Notes: generated by a model not told the origin, from the letters alone. A DNA stretch of 7,132 bases from Candidatus Thorarchaeota archaeon SMTZ1-83 (GCA_001563325.1 LRSK01000061.1:1-7132), one strand, 5' to 3'; counted from the stretch's first letter, positions 1 through 6,022 are shown. A program made the numbers and translations.

Positions 1-83
1 ATCTTCAGTAGAGAGGCCCCGCAGGCTCGACAATACTTCCGCATCGGATCATTTGCTTTTCCACACTTAGGACACGTTTTCAA
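1..83 (-). CDS. Zinc-ribbon protein, N-terminal fragment (runs off left edge)
   Basis: The first 27 codons of a minus-strand gene are visible and the rest lies outside the window. The peptide begins (M)KTCPKCGKAND and carries two CxxC knuckles, at residues 4-7 (CPKC) and 18-21 (CRAC), 10 residues apart, which is a typical N-terminal zinc ribbon. I chose TTG at 83-81 because no ATG lies in frame before an upstream stop (129-131), and an AGGAG lies 10 bases upstream on the minus strand (94-98). In archaea such N-terminal ribbons precede many unrelated domains, including membrane proteins and regulators, so the function cannot be called from this fragment. The reading frame and the zinc site are well supported; the exact start is less certain. 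Confidence 0.6.
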   Translation of the reverse strand, partial: MKTCPKCGKANDPMRKYCRACGASLLK

Positions 84-137
84 ATTCGACCGACTCCTAT
101 GCCTTGGTATAATGTCCCAGAATAAGTATCAATCTTA

Positions 138-147
138 GATATACATT
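138..147 (-). promoter_or_regulatory. Possible TATA box for the left-edge zinc-ribbon gene
   Basis: On the minus strand the sequence reads TGTATATC within an A/T-rich stretch. About 26 bases downstream would put the transcription start near 115, leaving a leader of roughly 30 bases that contains the AGGAG at 94-98. The spacing is right for an archaeal promoter, but the box is not a strong consensus match. The rest of 84-212 shows no gene. Confidence 0.3.
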
Positions 148-212
148 TGGCGTATCGCAACCTCTGCAGTTCTCTTGGTGGATAAGTAGGGAAAGACAGG
201 AATGCTAGTATT

Positions 213-410
213 CTATTGTTTCAACATTCCGATTACGCTGTCTTTGCTCACCTGCATTCCTCGACCTTTGGCTAGCTCTTGGAGAGGGTAGACCATGCCG
301 CAGTTTCCACACTTCATTGCCGAGTAGACAACTCCACCACCAGGGACTCGAACCTCATGGATGACCATCTTCCAGTTCTCAGCGCCACACGATTCACAAG
401 ATATCTTCAT
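213..410 (-). CDS. Small zinc-ribbon protein, 65 aa, unknown function
   Basis: This is a complete 65-residue protein starting at ATG 410-408 and ending with TAG. Two CxxC pairs, C5-C8 and C34-C37, would bind one zinc ion in a ribbon. Between them is a glycine-rich turn (VPGGGVVY), and after the second pair comes a short basic, helical C-terminal tail. The pattern CxxCG...CGNCG resembles the free-standing zinc ribbons common in archaea, which may act in nucleic-acid binding or as protein adaptors; I do not recognise a specific family. No good ribosome binding site precedes the ATG, but a TATA-like box about 26 bases upstream suggests a leaderless transcript. It lies downstream of the thiolase/DUF35 operon in the same direction, separated from it by a stem-loop, and so is probably transcribed alone. 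Confidence 0.7.
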   Translation of the reverse strand: MKISCESCGAENWKMVIHEVRVPGGGVVYSAMKCGNCGMVYPLQELAKGRGMQVSKDSVIGMLKQ

Positions 411-430
411 AGTTTGGACTTGAAGTAGGG

Positions 431-440
431 CATAATAAAC
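431..440 (-). promoter_or_regulatory. TATA-like box, possible leaderless promoter for the 65-aa zinc ribbon
   Basis: The minus strand reads GTTTATTATG, close to the archaeal TTTAWA-type box. Its centre is about 26 bases from the ATG at 410, the usual box-to-start distance. That would place transcription initiation at or next to the start codon and explains why no Shine-Dalgarno sequence is seen. Confidence 0.45.
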
Positions 441-474
441 TCTGTCACGATTGATTCAGCGAAAGAGAGAAGGG

Positions 475-494
475 GAGCTGGCAGAAACCAGCTC
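475..494 (-). terminator. Stem-loop downstream of the thiolase/DUF35 operon
   Basis: There is a perfect 7-bp inverted repeat: GAGCTGG, a 6-base loop, then CCAGCTC. It begins 36 bases after the last DUF35 stop codon. On the minus strand the stem is followed by a pyrimidine-rich run (cccttctctcttt). The run is mixed C/T rather than pure T, so it could equally be a 3'-end processing or stability element. It separates the operon from the downstream 65-aa zinc-ribbon gene, which has its own promoter-like box. Confidence 0.5.
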
Positions 495-530
495 GCATTC
501 ATTCAATTCTACTCTATGGATTCGACCAAT

Positions 531-1001
531 TCATGCGGGTGCGAAGTGGTCTATGTCTGTCAGCCCGCCACTTCGCCTTGACTTGTCCTTCAGGACTGCC
601 TTCACCTTCATACCAATCTTCACGGCTTTCGAATCGACTCCACGAAGTTGGTGAATGAGTCCTCCGTCGGTTCTGTCAATCCGAATGAAAGCTACAGGGA
701 CAGGTTCAGGAAGCTTGTTGCCGTCTCTGTCTTCGTGTACAAGAGTGAACGTATCAACTGTACCAGAGGGCTTTGCCTCAATCCACTTGTCGAGTTCTGA
801 GAAACATCTCTCGCAATACATGCGCGGCGGTAGGTACGTGATCTTACAGGCTTCGCAGGGCGTCGCGAGAAGCTTCCCTTCATCTCTCAAGGCCTTGAAG
901 AACTTGTCACCTGCAACACCAGGCGTATAGATGTAGTCGCATTCCATATCCCCAACTACATGATGAAGCTTCAATGGATCTGTGTTCTTGTCGAATGCCA
1001 T
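531..1001 (-). CDS. DUF35 protein B (zinc ribbon + OB fold), acyl-CoA-binding partner of a thiolase-like enzyme
   Basis: This 156-residue protein is the last gene of the four-gene operon. Residues about 30-45 form the amphipathic helix (FFKALRDEGKLLAT) that precedes the ribbon in this family. C49-C52 and C63-C66 form the rubredoxin-like zinc site, with the family's PPRMYC signature between them. Residues about 75-156 form the OB fold (GTVDTFTLVH..., VPVAFIRID, KIGMKVKAV). DUF35 proteins bind thiolase-fold partners and hold the CoA part of the substrate, as known for the archaeal thiolase/HMG-CoA synthase complex, BbsA and ChsH2. The start is fixed by AAGGAGGAT at 1009-1017, with GGAGG 9 bases before the ATG and inside the end of the upstream gene; the gap between genes is 4 bases, so translation is probably coupled. 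All four cysteines are intact. The partner and substrate are inferred from context only. Confidence 0.88.
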   Translation of the reverse strand: MAFDKNTDPLKLHHVVGDMECDYIYTPGVAGDKFFKALRDEGKLLATPCEACKITYLPPRMYCERCFSELDKWIEAKPSGTVDTFTLVHEDRDGNKLPEPVPVAFIRIDRTDGGLIHQLRGVDSKAVKIGMKVKAVLKDKSRRSGGLTDIDHFAPA

Positions 1002-1005
1002 CTCT

Positions 1006-1521
1006 CTAATCCTCCTTCATTGGTTCAAAATACGCAATATCCGTCACCGAGCCTTTTCGTTCCTTCTCGGGCTTCCACACTGCTTTGAGTTTCATCCCAA
1101 CGTACAAGTCCTTCGGGTCAACATTGTCAACATAGTGTAGGATGCCAACGCCCTCACTTGCTCCATCGAGATCAATTACAGCCACTAGAATTGGGTCCTT
1201 TATTCGGTTTGCATCCGCATCGAGGTATGACACCGAGTAAGTATTGATGGTACCTGTATCCTTGACATATACCCATTCATCAGTGGCACGGAAACATTGG
1301 TCGCAAAACATTCTTGGCGGGACAAGAATTCGGTCACACTCGCTGCAATGTCTAGCAATGATTCGACCATTCTTAAGCTCCTCTAAAAACCGACTGTATG
1401 CAATTCCGCCAGCCCAGATATACTTTGCATTTGGACGCCACTTGAAAGTGATAGCGTCTTCAGCCTTCAGCTCAGCATCTCGGAGGTATATTCCAGGAAC
1501 TTCTTTCATCTTCTCACTCAT
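1006..1521 (-). CDS. DUF35 protein A (zinc ribbon + OB fold), acyl-CoA-binding partner of a thiolase-like enzyme
   Basis: This 171-residue protein is a paralogue of the next gene in the operon. An N-terminal extension of about 40 residues is followed by the helix AYSRFLEELKNGRIIA, the zinc site C59-C62 and C73-C76 with the shared PPRMFC signature, and the OB fold from about residue 85 to the end (GTINTYSVSYLDAD, LVAVIDLD, YVGMKLKAVW). The frame stays open up to 1656, but that extension lies inside the preceding thiolase-like gene. I chose ATG 1521-1519 (MSEK) because AGGAG at 1531-1535 lies 9 bases before it. ATG 1530 and ATG 1527 are too close to that site, although ATG 1530 would form a classic ATGA overlap with the upstream stop. 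Its probable role is to position the CoA ester for one of the two thiolase-fold subunits. Which DUF35 binds which partner cannot be told from the sequence. Confidence 0.88.
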   Translation of the reverse strand: MSEKMKEVPGIYLRDAELKAEDAITFKWRPNAKYIWAGGIAYSRFLEELKNGRIIARHCSECDRILVPPRMFCDQCFRATDEWVYVKDTGTINTYSVSYLDADANRIKDPILVAVIDLDGASEGVGILHYVDNVDPKDLYVGMKLKAVWKPEKERKGSVTDIAYFEPMKED

Positions 1522-1526
1522 CGTCA

Positions 1527-2690
1527 TCATCTCCTGAATACTGTTACAGTGCCAACCTGCATGAGATCTCCCCATGCCTGGCACACACCAGTCTCTGCTC
1601 CGTCGACCTGTCTTTTGCCAGCCTCGTTTCTCAATTGCCAGAATGCTTCGCAGCACTTCATCAGTCCAGCAGCGGCTATTGGGTTACCAACTCCAAGAAG
1701 ACCGCCGGACGGACAGATTGGCAGTTTCCCATCACGCTGTGTGACTCCCTCTGCAGTGAGCTTCGGTGCCTCTCCCTTCTTTGCAAGGAGAAGTCCCTCC
1801 ATGTGATGAAGCTCCTTGTACGTGAAGGGATCGTATGGTTCCGCAAACGACACTTGTTTCGGTGGGTCATCGATCTTTGCCATTTTGTACGCCATTTTCG
1901 CAGCTTCTTCAACGTACTGAGGGAAGTAGAGGTCTCTATTGGTCCAGTAAGAGCTATCGAGAGACCAACCCACACCATCAATCCAAACTGGAGAGTCTGT
2001 GTACTTCTTGGCAACCTCCTCTGAGGCCAGAACCAAAGCAGCTGCGCCGTCGCTAGGAGGACTGATGTCCAATCGCTGAACTGGCCAGACCATTGTTTCA
2101 GAGTTCATGACATCTTCGACTGTGATCTTTGCCGCCAGCTGTGCACTGGGATGGTCCAAAGCATTCCCCTTGTTCTTGACCGCAACCTCAGCAATATGCT
2201 CCTTGGGAATGTTGTGAACCGTCATGTATCGGTTCATCTCCAGCGCGAAGATCCAGACAAGATTTGGGAGAAGAGGTCTCGTTATGATTGGATCCCAGAT
2301 GGTACGAAAAGCTGTCTGTGGATGAGGCTGACACGGACTCATCTTCTCCTCAGCAACAACCAAGCATGTATCAAACAAACCCGAAGCAACGTGCCACCAC
2401 CCTGCGATTGGAGAGAACACTCCTGTGCCTCCTCCAACAAAGGGCCGCATGTAGGGTCGACCAGTACCACCCGCTACATCAAGAAGATTCTCCGATTTCA
2501 TGTGAATTCCATCGAACGCGTCAGGAGCAGTGCCCATGACAACGCTCTCAATCTCGCTTAGGTTCATCTCAGCGGAATCCAACGCCATCTTGGAAGCATG
2601 GTAGGACAGCTCCTTTCCAGTTTCCTTCAGCCTGCGTCTGAAGAGTGTGATTCCAGCCCCAATGACCGCAACGCGCTTCTTTATTGTCAT
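1527..2690 (-). CDS. Thiolase-fold protein B (SCP-x/lipid-transfer type) lacking thiolase catalytic residues
   Basis: This 387-residue protein has normal family length and the SCP-x-like thiolase layout. It has the N-terminal strand VAVIGAGIT (7-15), the core helix ending ASGLFDTCLVVAEEKMS (102-118), NKGNALDHPSAQ (173-184), DISPPSDGAAALVLAS (208-223), YDPFTYKEL (286-294), CPSGGLLGVGNP (326-337) and QLRNEAGKRQV (352-362). Counting 17 residues back from the Gly of ASGLFD, as in FadA and SCP-x thiolases, puts the nucleophile at Gly87 (VGGGTG), so the cysteine is absent. The GHP histidine is Asn336, and the HDCF motif reads YDPF with Tyr286. It is therefore unlikely to be a normal thiolase. Ltp2-type aldolases share the fold, the missing cysteine and a DUF35 partner. 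AGGAG at 2701-2705, overlapping the stop of the upstream gene, lies 10 bases before the ATG. Family assignment is firm; the reaction is inference. Confidence 0.88.
   Translation of the reverse strand: MTIKKRVAVIGAGITLFRRRLKETGKELSYHASKMALDSAEMNLSEIESVVMGTAPDAFDGIHMKSENLLDVAGGTGRPYMRPFVGGGTGVFSPIAGWWHVASGLFDTCLVVAEEKMSPCQPHPQTAFRTIWDPIITRPLLPNLVWIFALEMNRYMTVHNIPKEHIAEVAVKNKGNALDHPSAQLAAKITVEDVMNSETMVWPVQRLDISPPSDGAAALVLASEEVAKKYTDSPVWIDGVGWSLDSSYWTNRDLYFPQYVEEAAKMAYKMAKIDDPPKQVSFAEPYDPFTYKELHHMEGLLLAKKGEAPKLTAEGVTQRDGKLPICPSGGLLGVGNPIAAAGLMKCCEAFWQLRNEAGKRQVDGAETGVCQAWGDLMQVGTVTVFRR
1531..1535 (-). promoter_or_regulatory. Ribosome binding site that decides the DUF35 A start
   Basis: AGGAG on the minus strand is followed by three ATG codons in the same frame at spacings of 0, 3 and 9 bases. 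Only the last (1521-1519) has normal Shine-Dalgarno spacing. The site lies inside the 3' end of thiolase-like gene B. Confidence 0.6.
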
Positions 2691-2703
2691 CTTTCATCTT
2701 CTC

Positions 2704-3852
2704 CTACTCGTTACCAAGAACCAACATGCTACCGGTCGCTGTGGGAACACCACGCCACGACTGTGCAGCTGCTGTTCGAGCCCCCTTGACCTGCCTTTTT
2801 CCTGCATGTCCTCGGAGCTGCAGGACACACTCCAAAACAGATTGAAGCGATGATGCTTCGAGGAGATTCCCTGCTCCGAGTCGCCCACCTGACACATTGA
2901 CGGGAGTGTTTCCGTTTCTGTCAAACTCCCCTTGTTCAAGAAGTTTCCCTGCTTGACCCTTATCGCAGATTCCGATAGCTTCTAGATGTTGCAACTCCTT
3001 GTATGAGAACCAATCATCGACTTCTACAAAATCTAGTTGCTTCCTAGAATCAGTGATATCAGCCATCTTGAACGCCCTTTTCGAAGCAAGCTTGGCGTAG
3101 GTTGCTTCGCTCCAATCTCGCGACTCCAACCAGGGTGTTTCGGAAATCCAGCTCATCCCTTTCAACCAAATCGGGTAGTCTGAGAGTTCCTTTGCCTTCT
3201 TCTCTGATGCAAGTACAATGACAATAGCCCCATCAGCAAGAGGGCTTATGTCTCGCCTCGATAACGGATCTGCAACCATATCCGATTTCATGACCTCGGA
3301 AATAGACATGTTTGCTGGATAGGCAGCGAGTGGATTGTCCAACGCGTTCTTCTTATTCTTGGTGACAACTCGCGCACATTGCTCCCTGGTAGTCTTTGTT
3401 TCAGAGAGATACTTCTTCATCTCAAGCCCTGCAACAAAGAAGGGATTCACGTTCATGCTTCGATTATACACAGGATCAAGACCATGGCTTACGATTCCAG
3501 TGAATGAAAGCATGTCTGAGGCCTTACTATGAGATTCAATTGCTACAACATCGAACAACCCCGTTTCAATTTGCATAGCTCCTGTAAGCAAAGCTTGCAG
3601 TCCATCTCCGCTAATTGTACAGACTGGACGGAGGGTCGCCCCAAGCTGGTCAGGCACAAACTCGTCGAAAATCGAGTAACCTTCCCAATAGTCCTCTGCC
3701 CCTGTGATGAAACTACCGATGTCCTTTCTAGGACTCACTCCGGCATCATTGTAAGCCTTCACCGCAGCTTCAAACATCTGCTCCTTGAAGGAAACGTCGG
3801 GGGTTGTGCTCCGAAAATCAGTATGTCCGACACCAACTACAGCAACGGTCAT
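2704..3852 (-). CDS. Thiolase-fold protein A (SCP-x/lipid-transfer type) lacking thiolase catalytic residues
   Basis: This 382-residue protein is a diverged paralogue of the next gene and the first in the operon. Recognisable blocks are VAVVGVGHTDF (3-13), SGDGLQALLTGAMQIETG (81-98), KNKKNALDNPLAAY (165-178), DISPLADGAIVIVLAS (201-216), VEVDDWFSYKEL (276-287), SGGRLGAGN (321-329) and QLRGHAGKRQV (345-355). Alignment with FadA CGSSMQAL puts Ser81 at the nucleophile position; a cysteine (Cys78) lies three residues earlier. The GHP motif is GNL (Asn329) and the HDCF motif is DDWF, so all three catalytic landmarks are changed, more strongly than in paralogue B. It may be a non-catalytic or structural subunit, or may use a different chemistry. 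I chose ATG 3852 because the family N-terminus begins just before VAVVGVG, and GAAGGA lies 10 bases upstream. TTG 3870 (six more residues, GGAG 6 bases upstream) is a real alternative. Confidence 0.85.
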   Translation of the reverse strand: MTVAVVGVGHTDFRSTTPDVSFKEQMFEAAVKAYNDAGVSPRKDIGSFITGAEDYWEGYSIFDEFVPDQLGATLRPVCTISGDGLQALLTGAMQIETGLFDVVAIESHSKASDMLSFTGIVSHGLDPVYNRSMNVNPFFVAGLEMKKYLSETKTTREQCARVVTKNKKNALDNPLAAYPANMSISEVMKSDMVADPLSRRDISPLADGAIVIVLASEKKAKELSDYPIWLKGMSWISETPWLESRDWSEATYAKLASKRAFKMADITDSRKQLDFVEVDDWFSYKELQHLEAIGICDKGQAGKLLEQGEFDRNGNTPVNVSGGRLGAGNLLEASSLQSVLECVLQLRGHAGKRQVKGARTAAAQSWRGVPTATGSMLVLGNE

Positions 3853-3923
3853 AGGGAGTACTTCCTTCAATCAATTCTCCGGGGGTGACCTTCATGTCCC
3901 GGAGGGTTCGAGATGGAATTGGG

Positions 3924-3943
3924 CCTCCTATAAAGCCTTCCGG
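3924..3943 (-). promoter_or_regulatory. Promoter of the thiolase/DUF35 operon (TATA box 3929-3934)
   Basis: On the minus strand the sequence reads GGAAGGCTTTATAGGAGG. TTTATA at 3934-3929 is a good archaeal TATA box, and the purine-rich bases before it could serve as the BRE. Transcription would start near 3903-3907, giving a leader of about 35-55 bases that includes both candidate Shine-Dalgarno sites for the first gene. No second promoter is evident inside the operon, where gene gaps are 4, 5 and 13 bases. Confidence 0.5.
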
Positions 3944-4036
3944 CAATTCAGGCAGTCGCAGAATGAGAGTCTGGTGGAACGCAACTTCCGCAGAAGCATT
4001 CATTGACTATACCAACCGAATCACGCAAGAGTCTCG

Positions 4037-4798
4037 TTAGATTGGCGAGAGTACCAAGATTAGCGTGACCAGACCAATGGCGAAGGTAGAGAAAGCTACG
4101 ACACTCCTGAGTAGGTTCTGTTCTAGGCTAGCCGTTGTAAGTGCAGAAAAGGGAGCCGCAAGAAGCGCTCCAACAGTAATGGCAAAAGTGAGCAAAAACC
4201 CAGGATAGACGGACAGGACGAAATAGATTCCGATTCCTAGCGCGCAAATGACACCCTCAACAAGGGCCGTAATTGCAATAGCTGCCCTGGGACGGATTCC
4301 GCTGATGATTTGACCGGACGTTGATATAGGCCCGTACCCACCACCCGAGATTCCTTTGTTGAAAGCCGCAAATATGCCTATTACAGCAAGACGTGAACGC
4401 GAGTACCCTGACTCTCGCCTGACGTTCGCAATCATCAGCATCCCCATGGCCATCACAGTGATGGCAATGTATGTCTTAACGTACTGAGCTGGCAGGTTTA
4501 TGTTAGCAAGAGCGGCTGCCAAGACGCCCCCGATACCCATCACCGAGAAAAGAAAAGCTGCCTCCCTCTCATCTATGTGTTCTGCAAGGTTCATGTTGCG
4601 GAATCTGTGATGGAAAGCAGCTGAAGCGAATCCTGCAAGAAACTGACTAGACAGTATAGCTGGAACAAGAACGAGTGGTTCGTATCCTATTATTATCAGG
4701 ATGGGGGCAAGGGTCGTGCCGTAACCCATTCCAAGTGTGGCTGCGAAATACTCAGCTACGAAGGCAAGTATGGCCAGGGGGATGAAGATCTCCAACAT
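4037..4798 (-). CDS. TauE/SafE-family membrane permease
   Basis: This 253-residue, strongly hydrophobic protein has seven to eight predicted membrane helices. It shows the internal duplication of the TauE/SafE family: a glycine-rich motif in the first helix (ATLGMGYGTTLAPIL, 20-34) is echoed in the second half (FNKGISGGGYGPI, 146-158). Charged cytosolic loops lie near 63-80 (HHRFRNMNLAEHIDERE) and 127-136 (RRESGYSRSR). The length matches the family's usual 240-270 residues. Members export sulfite, sulfoacetate or related organic anions across the cytoplasmic membrane, but substrate cannot be read from the sequence. The gene lies between the luciferase-like gene (147 bases upstream) and the thiolase operon (about 185 bases downstream), all on the minus strand, and is probably transcribed separately. 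No clear Shine-Dalgarno precedes the ATG. Confidence 0.85.
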   Translation of the reverse strand: MLEIFIPLAILAFVAEYFAATLGMGYGTTLAPILIIIGYEPLVLVPAILSSQFLAGFASAAFHHRFRNMNLAEHIDEREAAFLFSVMGIGGVLAAALANINLPAQYVKTYIAITVMAMGMLMIANVRRESGYSRSRLAVIGIFAAFNKGISGGGYGPISTSGQIISGIRPRAAIAITALVEGVICALGIGIYFVLSVYPGFLLTFAITVGALLAAPFSALTTASLEQNLLRSVVAFSTFAIGLVTLILVLSPI

Positions 4799-4851
4799 AC
4801 GCCAACGTCAACTCTTCTTGTGGAATCGAATCAATATGGAAGCAAGGAATT

Positions 4852-4863
4852 GCGATAAATGCT
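4852..4863 (-). promoter_or_regulatory. Possible TATA box for the TauE/SafE gene
   Basis: The minus strand reads AGCATTTATCGC. ATTTATC resembles an archaeal TATA box and would start transcription near 4830, about 30 bases before the ATG at 4798. A weaker A/T-rich stretch (CATATTGA, near 4830-4837) is a competing candidate. Confidence 0.3.
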
Positions 4864-4893
4864 TTCTGACGTGTCACGAAATGATAGAAACAC

Positions 4894-4917
4894 TCTCTAG
4901 AATTCCTCCGCTAGAGA
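4894..4917 (-). other. Inverted repeat with GGAGGA in its loop, between the luciferase-like and TauE genes
   Basis: TCTCTAG and CTAGAGA form a perfect 7-bp stem around a 10-base loop. On the minus strand the loop reads CGGAGGAATT and so contains a Shine-Dalgarno-like core. It begins 29 bases after the stop of the luciferase-like gene. It could be that gene's 3' end or terminator hairpin, but no T-run follows. No convincing gene starts after the GGAGGA. Confidence 0.3.
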
Positions 4918-4945
4918 TTGTGCTACGAATGCGCGAAGTACACGA

Positions 4946-5815
4946 CTATCTGAACGATGGCATTACCTCTTCTGAAAACTTGCGGAGAAATTCGGCGCCA
5001 TCACCTTCTCGTGGGAGGGCCACCAAATGATACACATGACCTGACTCTTCGGCCGACTCGATGGCCTCAATGAATGCATCCGTTCCAGAAACTTGCTGTC
5101 CCATCATAGCCCCCGCCATGAAGTCGACCTTGTCGGCACGGTTGGCCTTCTTGGCCGCCTCTAGCACCTTCCTTTTTGCGGCCTCGGCGTCAGCCGGCCC
5201 ACCACCTCGTTGCCAGGGTGGAATGTAGATGATATCGCCATACTTGCCTGAAAGTGCGAGCATTCTATTGCCCCTGCTTCCGAATAGAAGCTTCGGATAC
5301 GGCTTCTGAAGAGGCTTGGGTTCTAGTATTGCGCCTTTCGCCTTGTAGAACTTGCCCTCAAAGTCCACCTTGTCTTTTGTCCAGAGTTCGAGCATCAGTT
5401 CGAGACCTTCATGTGTCTTGTCCACCCTTGTCTTCGATCCGTTCCATTCACTGTACCCCTCAAACTCTGCCTGTGACCAACCAGCCCCGATTCCAGCGAT
5501 GACTCGTCCTTTCGACAAGACGTCAAGAGTGGAGATCATCTTGGCAAGCATCCCGGGAGGTCGAAAGGGGATTGGAGTGACCATAGTACCAAGATGGATT
5601 TGCTCAGTTTTTGCAGCCAAGTATGTCAGCGTGATCCAGCTCTCCATTGTCACATTGCTGTCAGGACGATGCATCATTCCGCCCATGTCGCCCCACATGT
5701 AGTGGTCGGGGATAAGTGCTGCATCAAAGCCAAGCCGGTCTGCTTCGAGTATTCCTTTCTCTACTTCCCCATAGTTCTTGTACCAGTTTCCAAGGCCGCC
5801 TAGAATGAATCTCAT
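4946..5815 (-). CDS. Luciferase-like (LLM) oxidoreductase, probably F420-dependent
   Basis: This 289-residue protein is a TIM-barrel enzyme of the bacterial luciferase superfamily. It opens with MRFILGGLGNW and has the barrel segments ADRLGFDAALIPDHYMWGD (25-43), EQIHLGTMVTPIPFRPP (71-87) and MISTLDVLSKGRVIAGIGAGW (93-113). The last two are hallmark blocks, with Gly110 and Gly112 near the cofactor phosphate site. The C-terminal half (KPYPKLLFGSRGNRMLALSGKYGD) is also typical. In archaea such proteins generally use F420 rather than FMN and transfer hydride to or from alcohols, methylene-tetrahydromethanopterin-like groups or other small substrates; the substrate here is unknown. The length is close to the family norm, so the gene is complete. 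The ATG has only weak Shine-Dalgarno complementarity (GTGAT just upstream). It is divergent from the membrane-protein gene on the plus strand. A role together with the CoA-ester operon is possible but unproven. Confidence 0.87.
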   Translation of the reverse strand: MRFILGGLGNWYKNYGEVEKGILEADRLGFDAALIPDHYMWGDMGGMMHRPDSNVTMESWITLTYLAAKTEQIHLGTMVTPIPFRPPGMLAKMISTLDVLSKGRVIAGIGAGWSQAEFEGYSEWNGSKTRVDKTHEGLELMLELWTKDKVDFEGKFYKAKGAILEPKPLQKPYPKLLFGSRGNRMLALSGKYGDIIYIPPWQRGGGPADAEAAKRKVLEAAKKANRADKVDFMAGAMMGQQVSGTDAFIEAIESAEESGHVYHLVALPREGDGAEFLRKFSEEVMPSFR

Positions 5816-5993
5816 TCAAATCACTCATGAGCTCGAGTAGTATTCCGCTCATAAGTCATTACATGTGTTACGTCCTCAGACGGTAATCCAAGGGAATAGG
5901 GGAAGTGCCATCGTAATGGACACGAGAAGATTGCAACGTTCGGCGGCAAGAAACCGTACGACACAAATCATACCTCGGAAATAAGGTAGGCGT

Positions 5994-6016
5994 CGCACAT
6001 CCTTACGGATGATGCG
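5994..6016 (+). promoter_or_regulatory. Leader hairpin just upstream of the membrane-protein Shine-Dalgarno
   Basis: CGCACATCC pairs with GGATGaTGCG around a TTAC loop, making nine base pairs with one bulged A at 6012. It ends 6 bases before the Shine-Dalgarno (6023-6031). It could influence translation or be a protein-binding site. No riboswitch family is recognised and chance is not excluded. Confidence 0.3.
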
Positions 6017-6022
6017 GTGCAT

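Noticed and set aside
341..362. tRNA T-arm-like string GGTTCGAGTCC on the minus strand
   Set aside because: The flanking bases do not form a five-pair stem, no acceptor or anticodon arm is present, and it is fully explained as codons of the 65-aa zinc-ribbon gene.
451..930. Plus-strand frames opposite DUF35 B
   Set aside because: They are antisense shadows of a well-supported coding sequence, with Ser/Arg-rich translation and no start signals.
1522..1656. N-terminal extension of DUF35 A up to ATG 1656
   Set aside because: It lies wholly inside the thiolase-like B coding sequence and lacks family resemblance, while a good ribosome site supports ATG 1521.
3818..4003. 61-codon minus-strand frame overlapping the start of thiolase-like A
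   Set aside because: It spans the TATA box and leader of the operon, its end is out of phase inside the thiolase-like gene, its C-terminus is Cys/Trp-rich noise, and it has no ribosome binding site.
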